DNA of 37,327 bases, taken from assembly GCA_934725685.1 (NCBI GenBank), contig CAKVBX010000012.1:1-37327 (forward strand), written 5' to 3'. Positions 24,327 through 32,194 of this stretch are shown piece by piece. Source of the DNA: an uncultured Bacilli bacterium (GTDB taxonomy: Bacteria; Bacillota_I; Bacilli_A; RFN20; CAG-288). The notes beneath the pieces were generated by a model. It was given only the letters and a program-made list of their open reading frames with translations, made no database searches and was not told the DNA's origin. The number at the start of each line of letters is the position of its first letter. Within the stretch, counting starts at the first letter, position 1. The position numbers were made by a program, and so were the translations under genes.

Positions 24327-24340
24327 CAAGAAGAAACGGC

Positions 24341-24841
24341 TTACTTCTTTGTCGTTTTCTTCTTTGTCGTCTCTTTCTTGGTTTCGGCGGGTTTCACCGT
24401 CTCCTTGACGACTTTCTTCTTCGAACTCGGCTTCTTCATAGGTGTTTCCTCCTTCTTAGCAGTTTCATCATCTTCCGGGAAGGCATCCTTCAGCGTGACA
24501 GGTTTTCTGTTGATCGCCATGGAGATGATATTCTCCATTTCGGAAGACTGTTCAAAGGTCTTATCCGAGACAAAGGAGAGCTCCGGTGTCTTGTAGATGG
24601 AAAGCTTCTTGCTTAGCATCGTGCGGATACGGCCTTTATTGTTGTTGAGAAAACTCACAACTTCATCCGTTTTATCAGGGTTGATATCGGAAACATAGAT
24701 TTTACAGAACGAATAATCGGTCGTCATCTTGACTTCATTGACGGAAACGAACTGAGTGACCGGGCTCTTGAGTTCATAGAGAATAATCTCGGAGAGATTC
24801 TTCTGAATGACAGCCTGAACTCTTCCCTTCTTATCAGCCAT
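24341..24841 (-). CDS. rbfA: 30S ribosome-binding factor A
   Basis: The 166-residue protein aids late maturation of the 30S subunit. Residues 1-110 match the KH-like RbfA fold: MADKKGRVQAVIQKNLSEII, then VSVNEVKMTTDYSFCKIYVS and the LSKKLSIYKTPELSFVSDKT beta-strand. A lysine-, threonine- and glutamate-rich tail of about 50 residues follows, longer than usual (the family is about 115-130 residues). Its start overlaps the infB stop by 8 bases. It is the last gene of the operon. Confidence 0.93.
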   Translation of the reverse strand: MADKKGRVQAVIQKNLSEIILYELKSPVTQFVSVNEVKMTTDYSFCKIYVSDINPDKTDEVVSFLNNNKGRIRTMLSKKLSIYKTPELSFVSDKTFEQSSEMENIISMAINRKPVTLKDAFPEDDETAKKEETPMKKPSSKKKVVKETVKPAETKKETTKKKTTKK

Positions 24842-26648
24842 TCTTGACTTCCTCCTGGCCGAAGGCCTCTAAGAGATCACCTTCCTGAAGTTCGAAGCGA
24901 TCGGAGATGGTAAGGCCACATTCGAAGCCCATGTTGACTTCCTTGGCATCATCCTTGAAACGCTTGAGGGAGGTGAGATGGGTCTTAAGGACCAGCTCTT
25001 TGTTGCGGAAGACGCGGATTTCGGAGGTGTTGGTGACTTTGCCGTCGGTGACATAGCAGCCGGCAATCTGACCGACCTTGGACGCCTTGAAGAGGGAACG
25101 GACCTCAAGATGTCCGTAGATGACCTCCTCATAGACAGGACCTAACGTACCCTGCATGGCTGCCTCGATATCCTCGAGGAGCTTATAAATGATATTGTAT
25201 TCACGGATTTCGACTTTCTCGCTCTTGGCCATGTCCTTGATGGCGCTGGAAACCTTGACCGAGAAGGCAAGGACGATGGCGTGGGACGCGGAGGCAAGAA
25301 CAAGATCACCCTGCGAGACATCGCCGGAAGAACAGTGGAGAATGGAAAGCTTGGCGCCGGGGACATCGATTTTCTCAAGGGAAGCCTTAAGGGCTTCAGC
25401 GGAACCCTGGGTATCCGCCTTGACGATGAGGTTGATATTCTGGCTTTCGCCGTTGGCAGCAGACTGCGCGAGATCGGCAAGAGACACGCCATTATTGTTT
25501 TGACCGATGAGGGCCTGAGCTCTCTTTTCGGCCGCCTCTCTGGCTTCATGTTCATCCTCGAAGGCCATGAAGCGGTCCCCTGCGACCGGAACACCGGAAA
25601 TGCCGGTGACGGAGACCGGTGTGGAAGGACCGGCAGACTTGAGCATCTTATTGAATTCGTTGGTCATCTTTCTGACCTTGCAGTAGAAAGGACCGATGGC
25701 GAGGGTATCGCCGACTTTGAGCGTTCCGTTCTGGACGAGAAGGGTCGCCTTGGCGCCTTCCTTCTTGTCGAGTTCGGCCTCGATGACGGAACCGATGGCA
25801 GGACGATTGTCGTTAGCCTTGAGTTCAAGGATTTCGGCAAGGTCGAGGATACCTTCCAATAAGGTATCGACGCCCTGGTTTCTCTTAGCGGAAACGGGGA
25901 ACATCATGACATCGCCACCCCAGTCCTCGGCTAAGACACCGAGACCGGAAAGCTGCTGCTTGACCCTTTCGATCTGAGCGGCCGGTTTATCGATTTTGTT
26001 GATGGCGACAATCATCGGAACATTGGCCGCCTTGGCGTGGTCGATGGCCTCGATGGTCTGCGGCTTGACGCCGTCATCGGCAGCGACGACGAGGACGACG
26101 ATATCCGTCATCGAAGCACCGCGGGCACGCATGGCCGTAAAGGCTTCATGGCCGGGAGTATCGATGAAGGTGATTTTCTTTCCCTGAACGACTTTCTGAT
26201 AGGCACCGATTTCCTGCGTGATGCCGCCGTGTTCTCCGCCGGTGATGTTGGAGTGACGGATGCAGTCGATGAGGGTGGTCTTACCATGGTCGACGTGTCC
26301 CATGATGGTGACGACCGGAGCGCGGGGATCGAGATCCGAATCCTTATCGAAAATCGGAACCTTGGTGAAATCGTCCACGGCACCGCCGGCTTCCTTCTTG
26401 AAGTCGAGGCCGTTCTCAATGCAGACCTCAGCGATCAGTTCATCGGAGAGAACCGTATTGAGAGAGACCATCTTTCCCTGCATCAGGAAGTTTTTGATGG
26501 TATCCGTAGCGGAAATTCCGGTTCTTTTGCAAAGCTGGTCGAGCGTAAGCGTACCGGTATAGACAAAGACTCCGTTCTGAACCTGACCCTGGACTTTTTT
26601 TCCGAAGCCCGGTTTATTTCCTTTTTTTGCGAATTTCGATTTACTCAT
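24834..26648 (-). CDS. infB: Translation initiation factor IF-2
   Basis: The 604-residue GTPase brings fMet-tRNA to the 30S initiation complex. The G-domain motifs are G1 GHVDHGKTT (117-125), G3 DTPGHEAF (163-170) and G4 NKID (217-220), with DDGVKPQTIEAIDHAKAANV between. The C-terminal domains are complete, with SLKRFKDDAKEVNMGFECGL near the end. The N-terminus is short, about 105 residues before the G domain, with one IF2_N helical unit TLDQLCKRTGISATDTIKNF; many relatives are longer. It overlaps ylxQ and rbfA. Confidence 0.97.
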   Translation of the reverse strand: MSKSKFAKKGNKPGFGKKVQGQVQNGVFVYTGTLTLDQLCKRTGISATDTIKNFLMQGKMVSLNTVLSDELIAEVCIENGLDFKKEAGGAVDDFTKVPIFDKDSDLDPRAPVVTIMGHVDHGKTTLIDCIRHSNITGGEHGGITQEIGAYQKVVQGKKITFIDTPGHEAFTAMRARGASMTDIVVLVVAADDGVKPQTIEAIDHAKAANVPMIVAINKIDKPAAQIERVKQQLSGLGVLAEDWGGDVMMFPVSAKRNQGVDTLLEGILDLAEILELKANDNRPAIGSVIEAELDKKEGAKATLLVQNGTLKVGDTLAIGPFYCKVRKMTNEFNKMLKSAGPSTPVSVTGISGVPVAGDRFMAFEDEHEAREAAEKRAQALIGQNNNGVSLADLAQSAANGESQNINLIVKADTQGSAEALKASLEKIDVPGAKLSILHCSSGDVSQGDLVLASASHAIVLAFSVKVSSAIKDMAKSEKVEIREYNIIYKLLEDIEAAMQGTLGPVYEEVIYGHLEVRSLFKASKVGQIAGCYVTDGKVTNTSEIRVFRNKELVLKTHLTSLKRFKDDAKEVNMGFECGLTISDRFELQEGDLLEAFGQEEVKNG

Positions 26649-26995
26649 TCATCTTCCCCCTTATTGTTTTCTTCGTATTCTTTCAGCATCGTCTCATAGA
26701 TGGCTTTGGCAAGAGAGACATCCTTGACGCCGAAGGCCTTGAGTTTATCAAAGTCGAGGCAGCTCTTGCAGTCAAAACTTCCCTCATAACGGATATGATG
26801 GAAGACCCTATCCTTCGGAGCGATGGCAAGTAGCTTCTCCTCGTTCTTAGCGGAGCATTCCCCGAGAACGACAAGTAAGGCAATCTTATTCAGAGAGAGC
26901 ATCTCCTCGAGTTTCATCCCGACATAGACGCTTCTTTTCTTTTCCGCGAATCCGAGATAGGCGGAAAGTTTCTTCTCAGTTTCCTCTTTGGACAT
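26645..26995 (-). CDS. L7Ae/L30e-fold RNA-binding protein, YlxQ-like
   Basis: The 116-residue protein sits between ylxR and infB, exactly where Bacillota encode YlxQ, a kink-turn-binding L7Ae-family protein of unclear function. The sequence has KLSAYLGFAEKKRSVYVGMK and an ALLVVLGECSAKN-like strand followed by FGVKDVSLAKAIYETMLK, the usual end of the fold. Its sequence has diverged, so the call relies partly on context. It overlaps ylxR by 20 bases and infB by 4. Confidence 0.82.
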   Translation of the reverse strand: MSKEETEKKLSAYLGFAEKKRSVYVGMKLEEMLSLNKIALLVVLGECSAKNEEKLLAIAPKDRVFHHIRYEGSFDCKSCLDFDKLKAFGVKDVSLAKAIYETMLKEYEENNKGEDE

Positions 26996-27248
26996 ACTGA
27001 ATCATCTCCTCCATGAGAGATTCCTGTCTCTTTGCACTGACAAAGCGGCTGAGTCTCTTCTTCTGAAAAGTCATCCTGATATGTTCGATGTCCTTCAGGA
27101 CATAGACACCTCGTCCCGGAATTTTTCCGGTCGGATCAAGGACGACCTCTTCCCCGGCTTTGACAAGCCGGAGAAGTCTCTCCCGGGGATAGCGTTCCCG
27201 GGAGAGGACATCCATACGGTATACGACGTAATCTTTCACTTTGATCAC
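26976..27248 (-). CDS. YlxR (DUF448)-family RNA-binding protein
   Basis: The 90-residue protein contains DPTGKIPGRGVYVLKD, the signature of YlxR/DUF448 proteins, which bind RNA and are cotranscribed with nusA and infB. The usual early cysteine-bearing motif (R.C..t) is replaced by VYRMDVLSRERYPRERLLR, a notable difference. The ATG overlaps the nusA stop as ATGA. Confidence 0.88.
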   Translation of the reverse strand: MIKVKDYVVYRMDVLSRERYPRERLLRLVKAGEEVVLDPTGKIPGRGVYVLKDIEHIRMTFQKKRLSRFVSAKRQESLMEEMIQYVQRGN

Positions 27249-29098
27249 TTGCCGGAATCGTCGCCGTAGTACTGGTCGGAATAATACTGATCGAGATCCT
27301 CATCATCCTCGTAGTCCATATTATCCTCGCCTTCCTGCTCATCCTCTTCCATGGCAGCGAGTTCTTCCTGCGTATAGATCGGCATGGCAGCAGCCTGAGA
27401 GGCGATGGAAGGATCCTTCTTCTCCTCTTCCGGCTCTTCCTTCTTCTTGCGGCGATAGGAGCGGGTTTCGCTCGGTCCTTTCTTCTGCGTCATGGCAGCT
27501 TCCAAGGCATCAAGGGAAATCTTCGGCTTGTTCATGATTTCGACATGCTCGATGACTGCCTCTTCCTTGGCAGGCTTCACCGGTTCTTCCGCCTTGACAG
27601 GCTCAGCGGCAGCAGCCTCTTCCACCGGCTTCTCTTCAGCGATAGGCTGAGCCTCTTCTACAGGTGCAGTCTTCTTAACATTTTCTTCCGGATTGATGGA
27701 TTTGACATCCTCATTCTGGATTTCTTCCTCTTCGATATCAGCCTCTTCCGGAGTGGAGATAAGAGGAGTCTCTTCCTTGGTGGAGAGCTCTGGATACATT
27801 TTCTCGACCTGAGCAAGAATCTCAGGGACCATCATATACTTGATGCCGTTCTTCATGGCATCATCTATTTGAAGGACGGTGAGCTTGCACTTGGTGATAT
27901 GCGAAGCGAGACGGACATTGGAGCCCTGGGAACCGATGGCGACACCCTGAGAGCCGTTGTTGACGATGACGGTGATCTGCGGATGTTCATAATCCCTGTC
28001 GTTTTCAAACTCTTCGAAATGGACATTCTTATCGAAGAAATCATCCGGGCAGGTCATACCGATGACCTCGGCCGGCTTCATGGCTTCCATGATCTGCATG
28101 GCCTTATTGGGATGCCACTTGCAGAAATCGATCTTTTCACCTCTGAGGACAGAGGAGATGCTTCTCTGACGGCTGGCTTCGGGTCCGATGCAGGTACCGA
28201 TCGGATCGATGGTCGGATTCTTGGATTCGACAAAGACCTTGCATCTTCTTCCGGGTTCCCGGGCAATGCCACGGATGACGACGATGCCGTCACCGACTTC
28301 AGGAATTTCCCGTTCCATCAGTTTCTCGACAAACTTCGTGCTAGTACGGTTGACATCAAGAGAAGTCGGGCTTCCGTTCTCGCTGACCTTTTCGAGATAG
28401 AAGAGGACATTGCTGTCATTCAGACTGAAGCGGTCATTGGGAAGGAGCTTCTTGGAATCCTTCTTGATGTAGGCAGTCGCCTTACCGAAGGAGAATTCAT
28501 AGTTCTGATTGTCGTTGTCGACTTTGATGACCTTACCTTCGATGAGTCCGCCCATCTGGTTCTTATAGGCAGAGAGGACGGCGAGCTTTCCGGCTTCCTT
28601 GAGTTTGGCATTGAAAAGCTGTTTGACACGGTTGACAAAGGACTTGTCGAGCTTGGTCACATCGAACGGGATTTCGACGATGGCACCATCCGGTGCATCC
28701 TTCTTCGTGAGGGAATAATAATCCTCCGGGGAAATCTGATAGGAATCGTCGATGATGTCATCATCGGGGGTGATGACCTTGATATCAAAGATCTCATAGT
28801 GCTTGAAGTCATCGGTGAAGTTGATGCGGCACTGAATCTGAGTCTTGAGAAGTTCGTTGGCTTCCTTATTATTCTTGTCGCGGAGTTCCGGATAGGACCA
28901 TTCCAGATAAGCGGTCTTCATGGCGTCGATGAGGATGTCACAGACCTGCTCCTGATTGATCATGTTCTCCTTGGTGACTTCGCCGAGCGATGAGGTGAAT
29001 TCATCGGCGTTGACGTTGCCGAATTCATCGGCGGCTTTCTTCTTGCTCTTTCTTTTGGTCTTCTTCGTCTCTTCGTTTAAAGCGTTCAGTTCAGACAT
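27245..29098 (-). CDS. nusA: Transcription termination/antitermination factor NusA with long extensions
   Basis: The 617-residue protein binds RNA polymerase and nascent RNA. The core is complete: an N-terminal polymerase-binding domain, an S1 domain near 182-245, and KH domains with RGIAREPGRRCKVFVESKNP, IDPIGTCIGPEASR (298-310) and VIVNNGSQGVAIGSQGSNVR. Typical Bacillota NusA has about 370-400 residues. Here there is a lysine-rich N-terminal extension of some 40 residues (KKTKRKSKKK) and a low-complexity acidic C-terminal tail of about 175 residues from 440. The tail is rich in Glu, Pro, Ala and Lys. GGAGGAAAA precedes the ATG, 24 bases after rimP. Confidence 0.95.
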   Translation of the reverse strand: MSELNALNEETKKTKRKSKKKAADEFGNVNADEFTSSLGEVTKENMINQEQVCDILIDAMKTAYLEWSYPELRDKNNKEANELLKTQIQCRINFTDDFKHYEIFDIKVITPDDDIIDDSYQISPEDYYSLTKKDAPDGAIVEIPFDVTKLDKSFVNRVKQLFNAKLKEAGKLAVLSAYKNQMGGLIEGKVIKVDNDNQNYEFSFGKATAYIKKDSKKLLPNDRFSLNDSNVLFYLEKVSENGSPTSLDVNRTSTKFVEKLMEREIPEVGDGIVVIRGIAREPGRRCKVFVESKNPTIDPIGTCIGPEASRQRSISSVLRGEKIDFCKWHPNKAMQIMEAMKPAEVIGMTCPDDFFDKNVHFEEFENDRDYEHPQITVIVNNGSQGVAIGSQGSNVRLASHITKCKLTVLQIDDAMKNGIKYMMVPEILAQVEKMYPELSTKEETPLISTPEEADIEEEEIQNEDVKSINPEENVKKTAPVEEAQPIAEEKPVEEAAAAEPVKAEEPVKPAKEEAVIEHVEIMNKPKISLDALEAAMTQKKGPSETRSYRRKKKEEPEEEKKDPSIASQAAAMPIYTQEELAAMEEDEQEGEDNMDYEDDEDLDQYYSDQYYGDDSGK

Positions 29099-29122
29099 TT
29101 GTCTTTTCCTCCATTCTATATT

Positions 29123-29581
29123 TCAAGCTTTATAACCCATATGAATCATCTCGACTTGGTCCTCGGTGAGGACCTCCTTCTTCTTCCTTCCCTTCAGGAA
29201 GTGATGGAAAGTCGCCTTGCCGTCCTGATAACTATCGAGCTGCATGAGAAGTGTCTCACCGCTCTCTTTCACCTTGACGGAAAGCCATCTCGTCAGGAAC
29301 TTTTCCAGATCCGCAAAGGGAATCAGGCGTTCGCTTCCGCCGGAAGAGATATCAAGAACGTATCCTTCCTCGGAATCATCCATGGCATCGAGAAGCGGAT
29401 TGACCCTATCGGTATAGGCCTGGATTTCCTCCATCGTGATGGAGAAATCCTTATCGATCAGGACCTCAAGGACGGGTCCGTCTTCCCCGGTATAGAAGCG
29501 CACCGACACAAGGACAAGTCCCATATCCGCAGCGACTTCCTGAAACATCTGTTTGGCTTTTTCCAATAAATTTTGATCCAT
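29123..29581 (-). CDS. rimP: Ribosome maturation factor RimP
   Basis: The 152-residue protein assists 30S maturation. It begins MDQNLLEKAKQMFQEVAADM and contains YTGEDGPVLEVLIDKDFSIT, then YTDRVNPLLDAMDDSEEGYV and LDISSGGSERLIPFADLEKF, a close match to the RimP motif LEVSSPG.DRPL...DF. The start is at 29581, with AAGGAGGT 6 bases upstream; a longer reading to 29629 lies in the leader. It is the first gene of the operon. Confidence 0.95.
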   Translation of the reverse strand: MDQNLLEKAKQMFQEVAADMGLVLVSVRFYTGEDGPVLEVLIDKDFSITMEEIQAYTDRVNPLLDAMDDSEEGYVLDISSGGSERLIPFADLEKFLTRWLSVKVKESGETLLMQLDSYQDGKATFHHFLKGRKKKEVLTEDQVEMIHMGYKA

Positions 29582-29601
29582 TCTGACCTCCTTATAAGAG
29601 A

Positions 29602-29633
29602 AAGAGTGGACCCCCAAAAGGGAGCCCACTCTT
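29602..29633 (-). promoter_or_regulatory. Strong hairpin in the rimP leader
   Basis: The minus strand can form a 14-bp stem with G-U pairs (AAGAGTGG... with ...CCACTCTT) and a TTTT loop, ending about 20 bases before the rimP start and followed by TTTCTC. It could be an attenuator or an RNA-stabilising structure for the whole translation-factor operon. Confidence 0.5.
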
Positions 29634-29660
29634 AATTTGTTCGATTAAGAATGTTTGCCA

Positions 29661-29899
29661 GTAAAAAAAGCTGTCGTGTTGCTGACAGGAAAATTATACC
29701 ATGAATCCGAAAAAGAGCAACAGAAAAACATTGACTTTTTCATAGCATTGCGCTGGCGGTGGCAAAGCTTGTAACCGCTATCAAATGCAGCCTGCTTTCA
29801 TGGCGCCTTCAAAAAGTGCCTTATTTCGTCCGCTTTATCCGAAATAGCAGATAAAACAGACGAATTCTCACATTAAAATTAGATTGAAATTTTATAGAA
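29661..29899 (+). repeat. Left copy of the 239-bp direct repeat flanking the IS
   Basis: This stretch is identical to 32195-32433 except for one base (A29875 versus G32409). It begins GTAAAAAAAGCTGTCG and ends GAAATTTTATAGAA. It carries the rimP promoter on the minus strand and an imperfect hairpin at 29827-29862. I read it as a very long target-site duplication. Confidence 0.97.
29693..29720 (-). promoter_or_regulatory. Promoter of the rimP-rbfA operon
   Basis: On the minus strand TTGCTC (29720-29715), a 16-base spacer and TATAAT (29698-29693) with TGG before it form an extended -10 promoter. A small CTGTC/GACAG hairpin followed by seven T (29663-29689) lies at the presumed start of the transcript, which is unusual. 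The right repeat carries a second copy at 32227-32254. Confidence 0.75.
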
Positions 29900-29903
29900 C
29901 TTA

Positions 29904-29912
29904 AGTTTTACA
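29904..29912 (+). repeat. Left terminal inverted repeat of the IS
   Basis: AGTTTTACA, matched by TGTAAAACT at the other end. Outer bases are not symmetrical, so the true repeat may be longer and imperfect. Confidence 0.7.
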
Positions 29913-29934
29913 GTTGATTTTAAAAAAGCTCGAT

Positions 29935-29996
29935 AAAAAGCCGACTTTCGGAGAATCGTTACCTCGAAAAATTAGTAACGACTTCCAGAAGTCGGC
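29935..29996 (-). terminator. Terminator downstream of the transposase
   Basis: A long imperfect stem (GCCGACTT... with ...AAGTCGGC, extended by CGTTAC/GTAACG) is followed on the minus strand by five T. It begins within 10 bases of the transposase stop. Confidence 0.85.
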
Positions 29997-30001
29997 ATTT
30001 T

Positions 30002-32017
30002 CTATTCCATCTTTTCGTTTCCCTTGCTCTTTATGCTTCTAAGATTCAGACCCGAATAACTCTCTAGTTCGTCCAGCCTCATGCACTGCTTCGTCATCGA
30101 TTTCCCGAACGCCTTCGCCATAAGGATGTTCATGTCGTTCTTCCTTGCGCCTATCGCGAATTCGAATCCCTCCTCCGCCAGCAGGACGGCGCCCTTTATC
30201 CTTCTCAGCTCCTCCATGACCGCGTCTGCCGTCACCTTCGATTCTTCGGCCCTGCCGAGGACTTTTCCGCCGTTTCCTTCCGCCTCATACATCCTGTGCA
30301 TCATGTACCGCAGGGTCTGAAGCGCGAGGAACACCACCGTGAAATGCCCTCTTATGTGGTCCGATGTGGTCAGGTATATCGGCCTTGCGTCGATGTTCGT
30401 CTTCATCGTCCTGAAGCAGTATTCTATCTGCCATCTCATCCTCGATACGGAATAGAGATCCCTGGAGGCGTCTCCGAGGTTGGTCGCCTGGACATAGTAC
30501 CCTGCGAACCTCTTCGCCTCCGCAAAGGCGTCCTCGTCGACGCTTACTATCTGGACGTCCGCAGGCTCGCCGTCCTTCGTGGCGCTTTCCGCCTTGGCAA
30601 ATCCGCGCAGCTCCTTCGGAATCGCGTCGAGCCTCGCCTTGGAACTTGCAAGCTCGTCTATCCTCCGCCTCTTCTCCTCGAGCTCCTCAATCTGGAAGAG
30701 ATAGTATTTCAGCGAGAACGATACGAGCAGCCTTGAATAGAACCTGTCCTTCCCCTCGGGATTTTTGCTGACGCCATCCGTCCTCTTTTTGTATCTTATC
30801 ACGTATTCCGTGTCCGGATCCTTGCCGGACATTTCGCATTCCGAGACGTCCGCAGGCTCCTCCGTCCATTTCCTTCTTTTGCCTTCCCCCTTCTTCGCCG
30901 TCCTCTTGATGAGGGAAAGCTCGAACCAGGAATCCTTGAAGAGCGTGATCGAGGAAAGCCTCCTTGCTTCCGCGCCGTTCTTTTCCTCGACGGCCTTGGC
31001 ATATCTTTCCTTGAGCTCGCCGACCTTCATCTCCTCGCCTGCGCCAGATCTCATGGGGCCGTCGCAGGCGACGTATTCCTTGACCAGGTCCGGAGCCTTC
31101 GTCCCGAGAACCGGCTGGGTGGTGATATATCCCCTTCCATCCTTGGACAGGAGCCGCTTGTTCTTGAAGGAGCAGAGTCCCGCGTCGGTGCAGACGACCA
31201 CGCTTTCCATTCTGACATGCGGCGAAAGGGCCTCGATCTGATTCGCAAGGCTTGGCTGCTCGCTTTCCTTCCCGTTGAATATCGTCATCCCGACCAGATA
31301 TCCGTTCTCGTCGATGAGCAGCCCCATCTGGACAAGTGGCGCGACCATCCCCTCCTTTGCCTTCTTCACGCCGAGGAGCTCGCCCTCGCTTCTCTGCGTG
31401 TAATAGAAGTTCGTGCAGTCGTAATAGTATATCATCGTGTTGATTTTTGCCAGCTTTCTGATCCTCTTGTATGAATATGCGTTGATTTCGTCGGAATGGG
31501 CTGCCAGGACGTCGAGTGCCCTGTACACATGCTGGATCTCGATCCCCTCGCCGAACCCCATCCCGTCGTCGCCGTCGGCAAGGAACGCATGCCGCTTGCT
31601 TCCGGGGCAGAGGATCTGCGACTCGATCAGCGTCTCTACGATTCCTGCGAAGTCGAACCTGTATTTCGCGTTCTTCTCTCCCTTGAGGTTTCCAAGCTTG
31701 TCTATGATGCCCAGCTCGCGGAGGAACCTCGCTATGTAGAGCCTGCCGAAATGGACCGTCCTGTATTCGCTGTCCCTGTCCGCGTGGAACCTCACCGTCG
31801 CCACGTTGCCTCCGGTCCTTTCCTTCCATTCGGCATAGACGGATGCGGCCTTTTCCTGGATTGCCTCCTCGGAAGGGAAGTCGGTGTCGAAGCCGATGAA
31901 CCCGAGCGAGAGGGAGGAGGACTTCCCCTCCTTCGTCGCGCTGACCTTCACGTAGAGGGCCAGACGTCCTTTCCTCTTGTTCCTGATGACGCTGTATCCG
32001 TTTTTTCTTGCAGGCAT
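30002..32017 (-). CDS. Transposase, IS1634/IS1549 family (IS4-like DDE)
   Basis: The 671-residue transposase has the DDE catalytic triad: first Asp in NTMIYYYDCTNFYYTQRSEG, second in VVVCTDAGLCSFKNKRLLSK, and Glu in MRWQIEYCFRTMKTNIDARP, the YREK-like region of the IS4 superfamily. The YDCTNFYY motif, the length and the N-terminal domain match IS1634-type transposases. GGAGG lies 10 bases before the ATG. Codon choice differs from the neighbouring genes, with more AGG, AAG and GAG. No frameshift or stop is present, so it could be active. Confidence 0.95.
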   Translation of the reverse strand: MPARKNGYSVIRNKRKGRLALYVKVSATKEGKSSSLSLGFIGFDTDFPSEEAIQEKAASVYAEWKERTGGNVATVRFHADRDSEYRTVHFGRLYIARFLRELGIIDKLGNLKGEKNAKYRFDFAGIVETLIESQILCPGSKRHAFLADGDDGMGFGEGIEIQHVYRALDVLAAHSDEINAYSYKRIRKLAKINTMIYYYDCTNFYYTQRSEGELLGVKKAKEGMVAPLVQMGLLIDENGYLVGMTIFNGKESEQPSLANQIEALSPHVRMESVVVCTDAGLCSFKNKRLLSKDGRGYITTQPVLGTKAPDLVKEYVACDGPMRSGAGEEMKVGELKERYAKAVEEKNGAEARRLSSITLFKDSWFELSLIKRTAKKGEGKRRKWTEEPADVSECEMSGKDPDTEYVIRYKKRTDGVSKNPEGKDRFYSRLLVSFSLKYYLFQIEELEEKRRRIDELASSKARLDAIPKELRGFAKAESATKDGEPADVQIVSVDEDAFAEAKRFAGYYVQATNLGDASRDLYSVSRMRWQIEYCFRTMKTNIDARPIYLTTSDHIRGHFTVVFLALQTLRYMMHRMYEAEGNGGKVLGRAEESKVTADAVMEELRRIKGAVLLAEEGFEFAIGARKNDMNILMAKAFGKSMTKQCMRLDELESYSGLNLRSIKSKGNEKME

Positions 32018-32047
32018 TCCGATATGTCCTCCGTGTCGTTCTCAGAT

Positions 32048-32057
32048 ATTATACCAC
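32048..32057 (-). promoter_or_regulatory. Transposase promoter, extended -10
   Basis: The minus strand reads TGGTATAAT, an extended -10, about 30 bases upstream of the transposase start. The -35 is poor. Confidence 0.6.
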
Positions 32058-32124
32058 GTCTTAATAGAAATTACCATTGATTACTAAGATTACTAACAAA
32101 TAAATATTGATTTGACAGTAAAAA

Positions 32125-32156
32125 AAGAACCATATCCTTTAGGATATGATTTTTTC
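32125..32156. terminator. Bidirectional terminator at the IS right end
   Basis: CATATCC (32131-32137) pairs with GGATATG (32142-32148); runs of six to seven T follow on either strand. It shields the transposase from readthrough of outside promoters and also stops plus-strand transcription. Confidence 0.8.
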
Positions 32157-32182
32157 TTTGATTTTGGATGGATCAATTATTT

Positions 32183-32191
32183 TGTAAAACT
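32183..32191 (+). repeat. Right terminal inverted repeat of the IS
   Basis: TGTAAAACT is the reverse complement of the left repeat AGTTTTACA. It lies three bases inside the right direct repeat. Confidence 0.7.
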
Positions 32192-32194
32192 ACC

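Larger units (their letters stand above)
29900..32194 (-). mobile_element. Intact IS1634/IS1549-family insertion sequence
   Basis: The element of about 2295 bp has one transposase gene on the minus strand, outer hairpin terminators at both ends and short inverted repeats (AGTTTTACA at 29904-29912 and its complement at 32183-32191). It is flanked by 239-bp direct repeats. The transposase family is known for unusually long target duplications, so the arrangement is consistent. The one-base difference between repeats and the intact gene indicate a recent insertion. The exact tips may be off by one to three bases. Confidence 0.92.

Noticed and set aside
27545..28993. 482-residue open frame antisense to nusA
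   Set aside because: Hydrophobic and aspartate-rich nonsense composition, no ribosome-binding site, and nusA on the other strand is complete.
30687..31829. 380-residue alternative frame within the transposase
   Set aside because: Same-strand shifted reading with arginine- and glutamine-rich composition; the DDE transposase frame is the real one and shows no frameshift.
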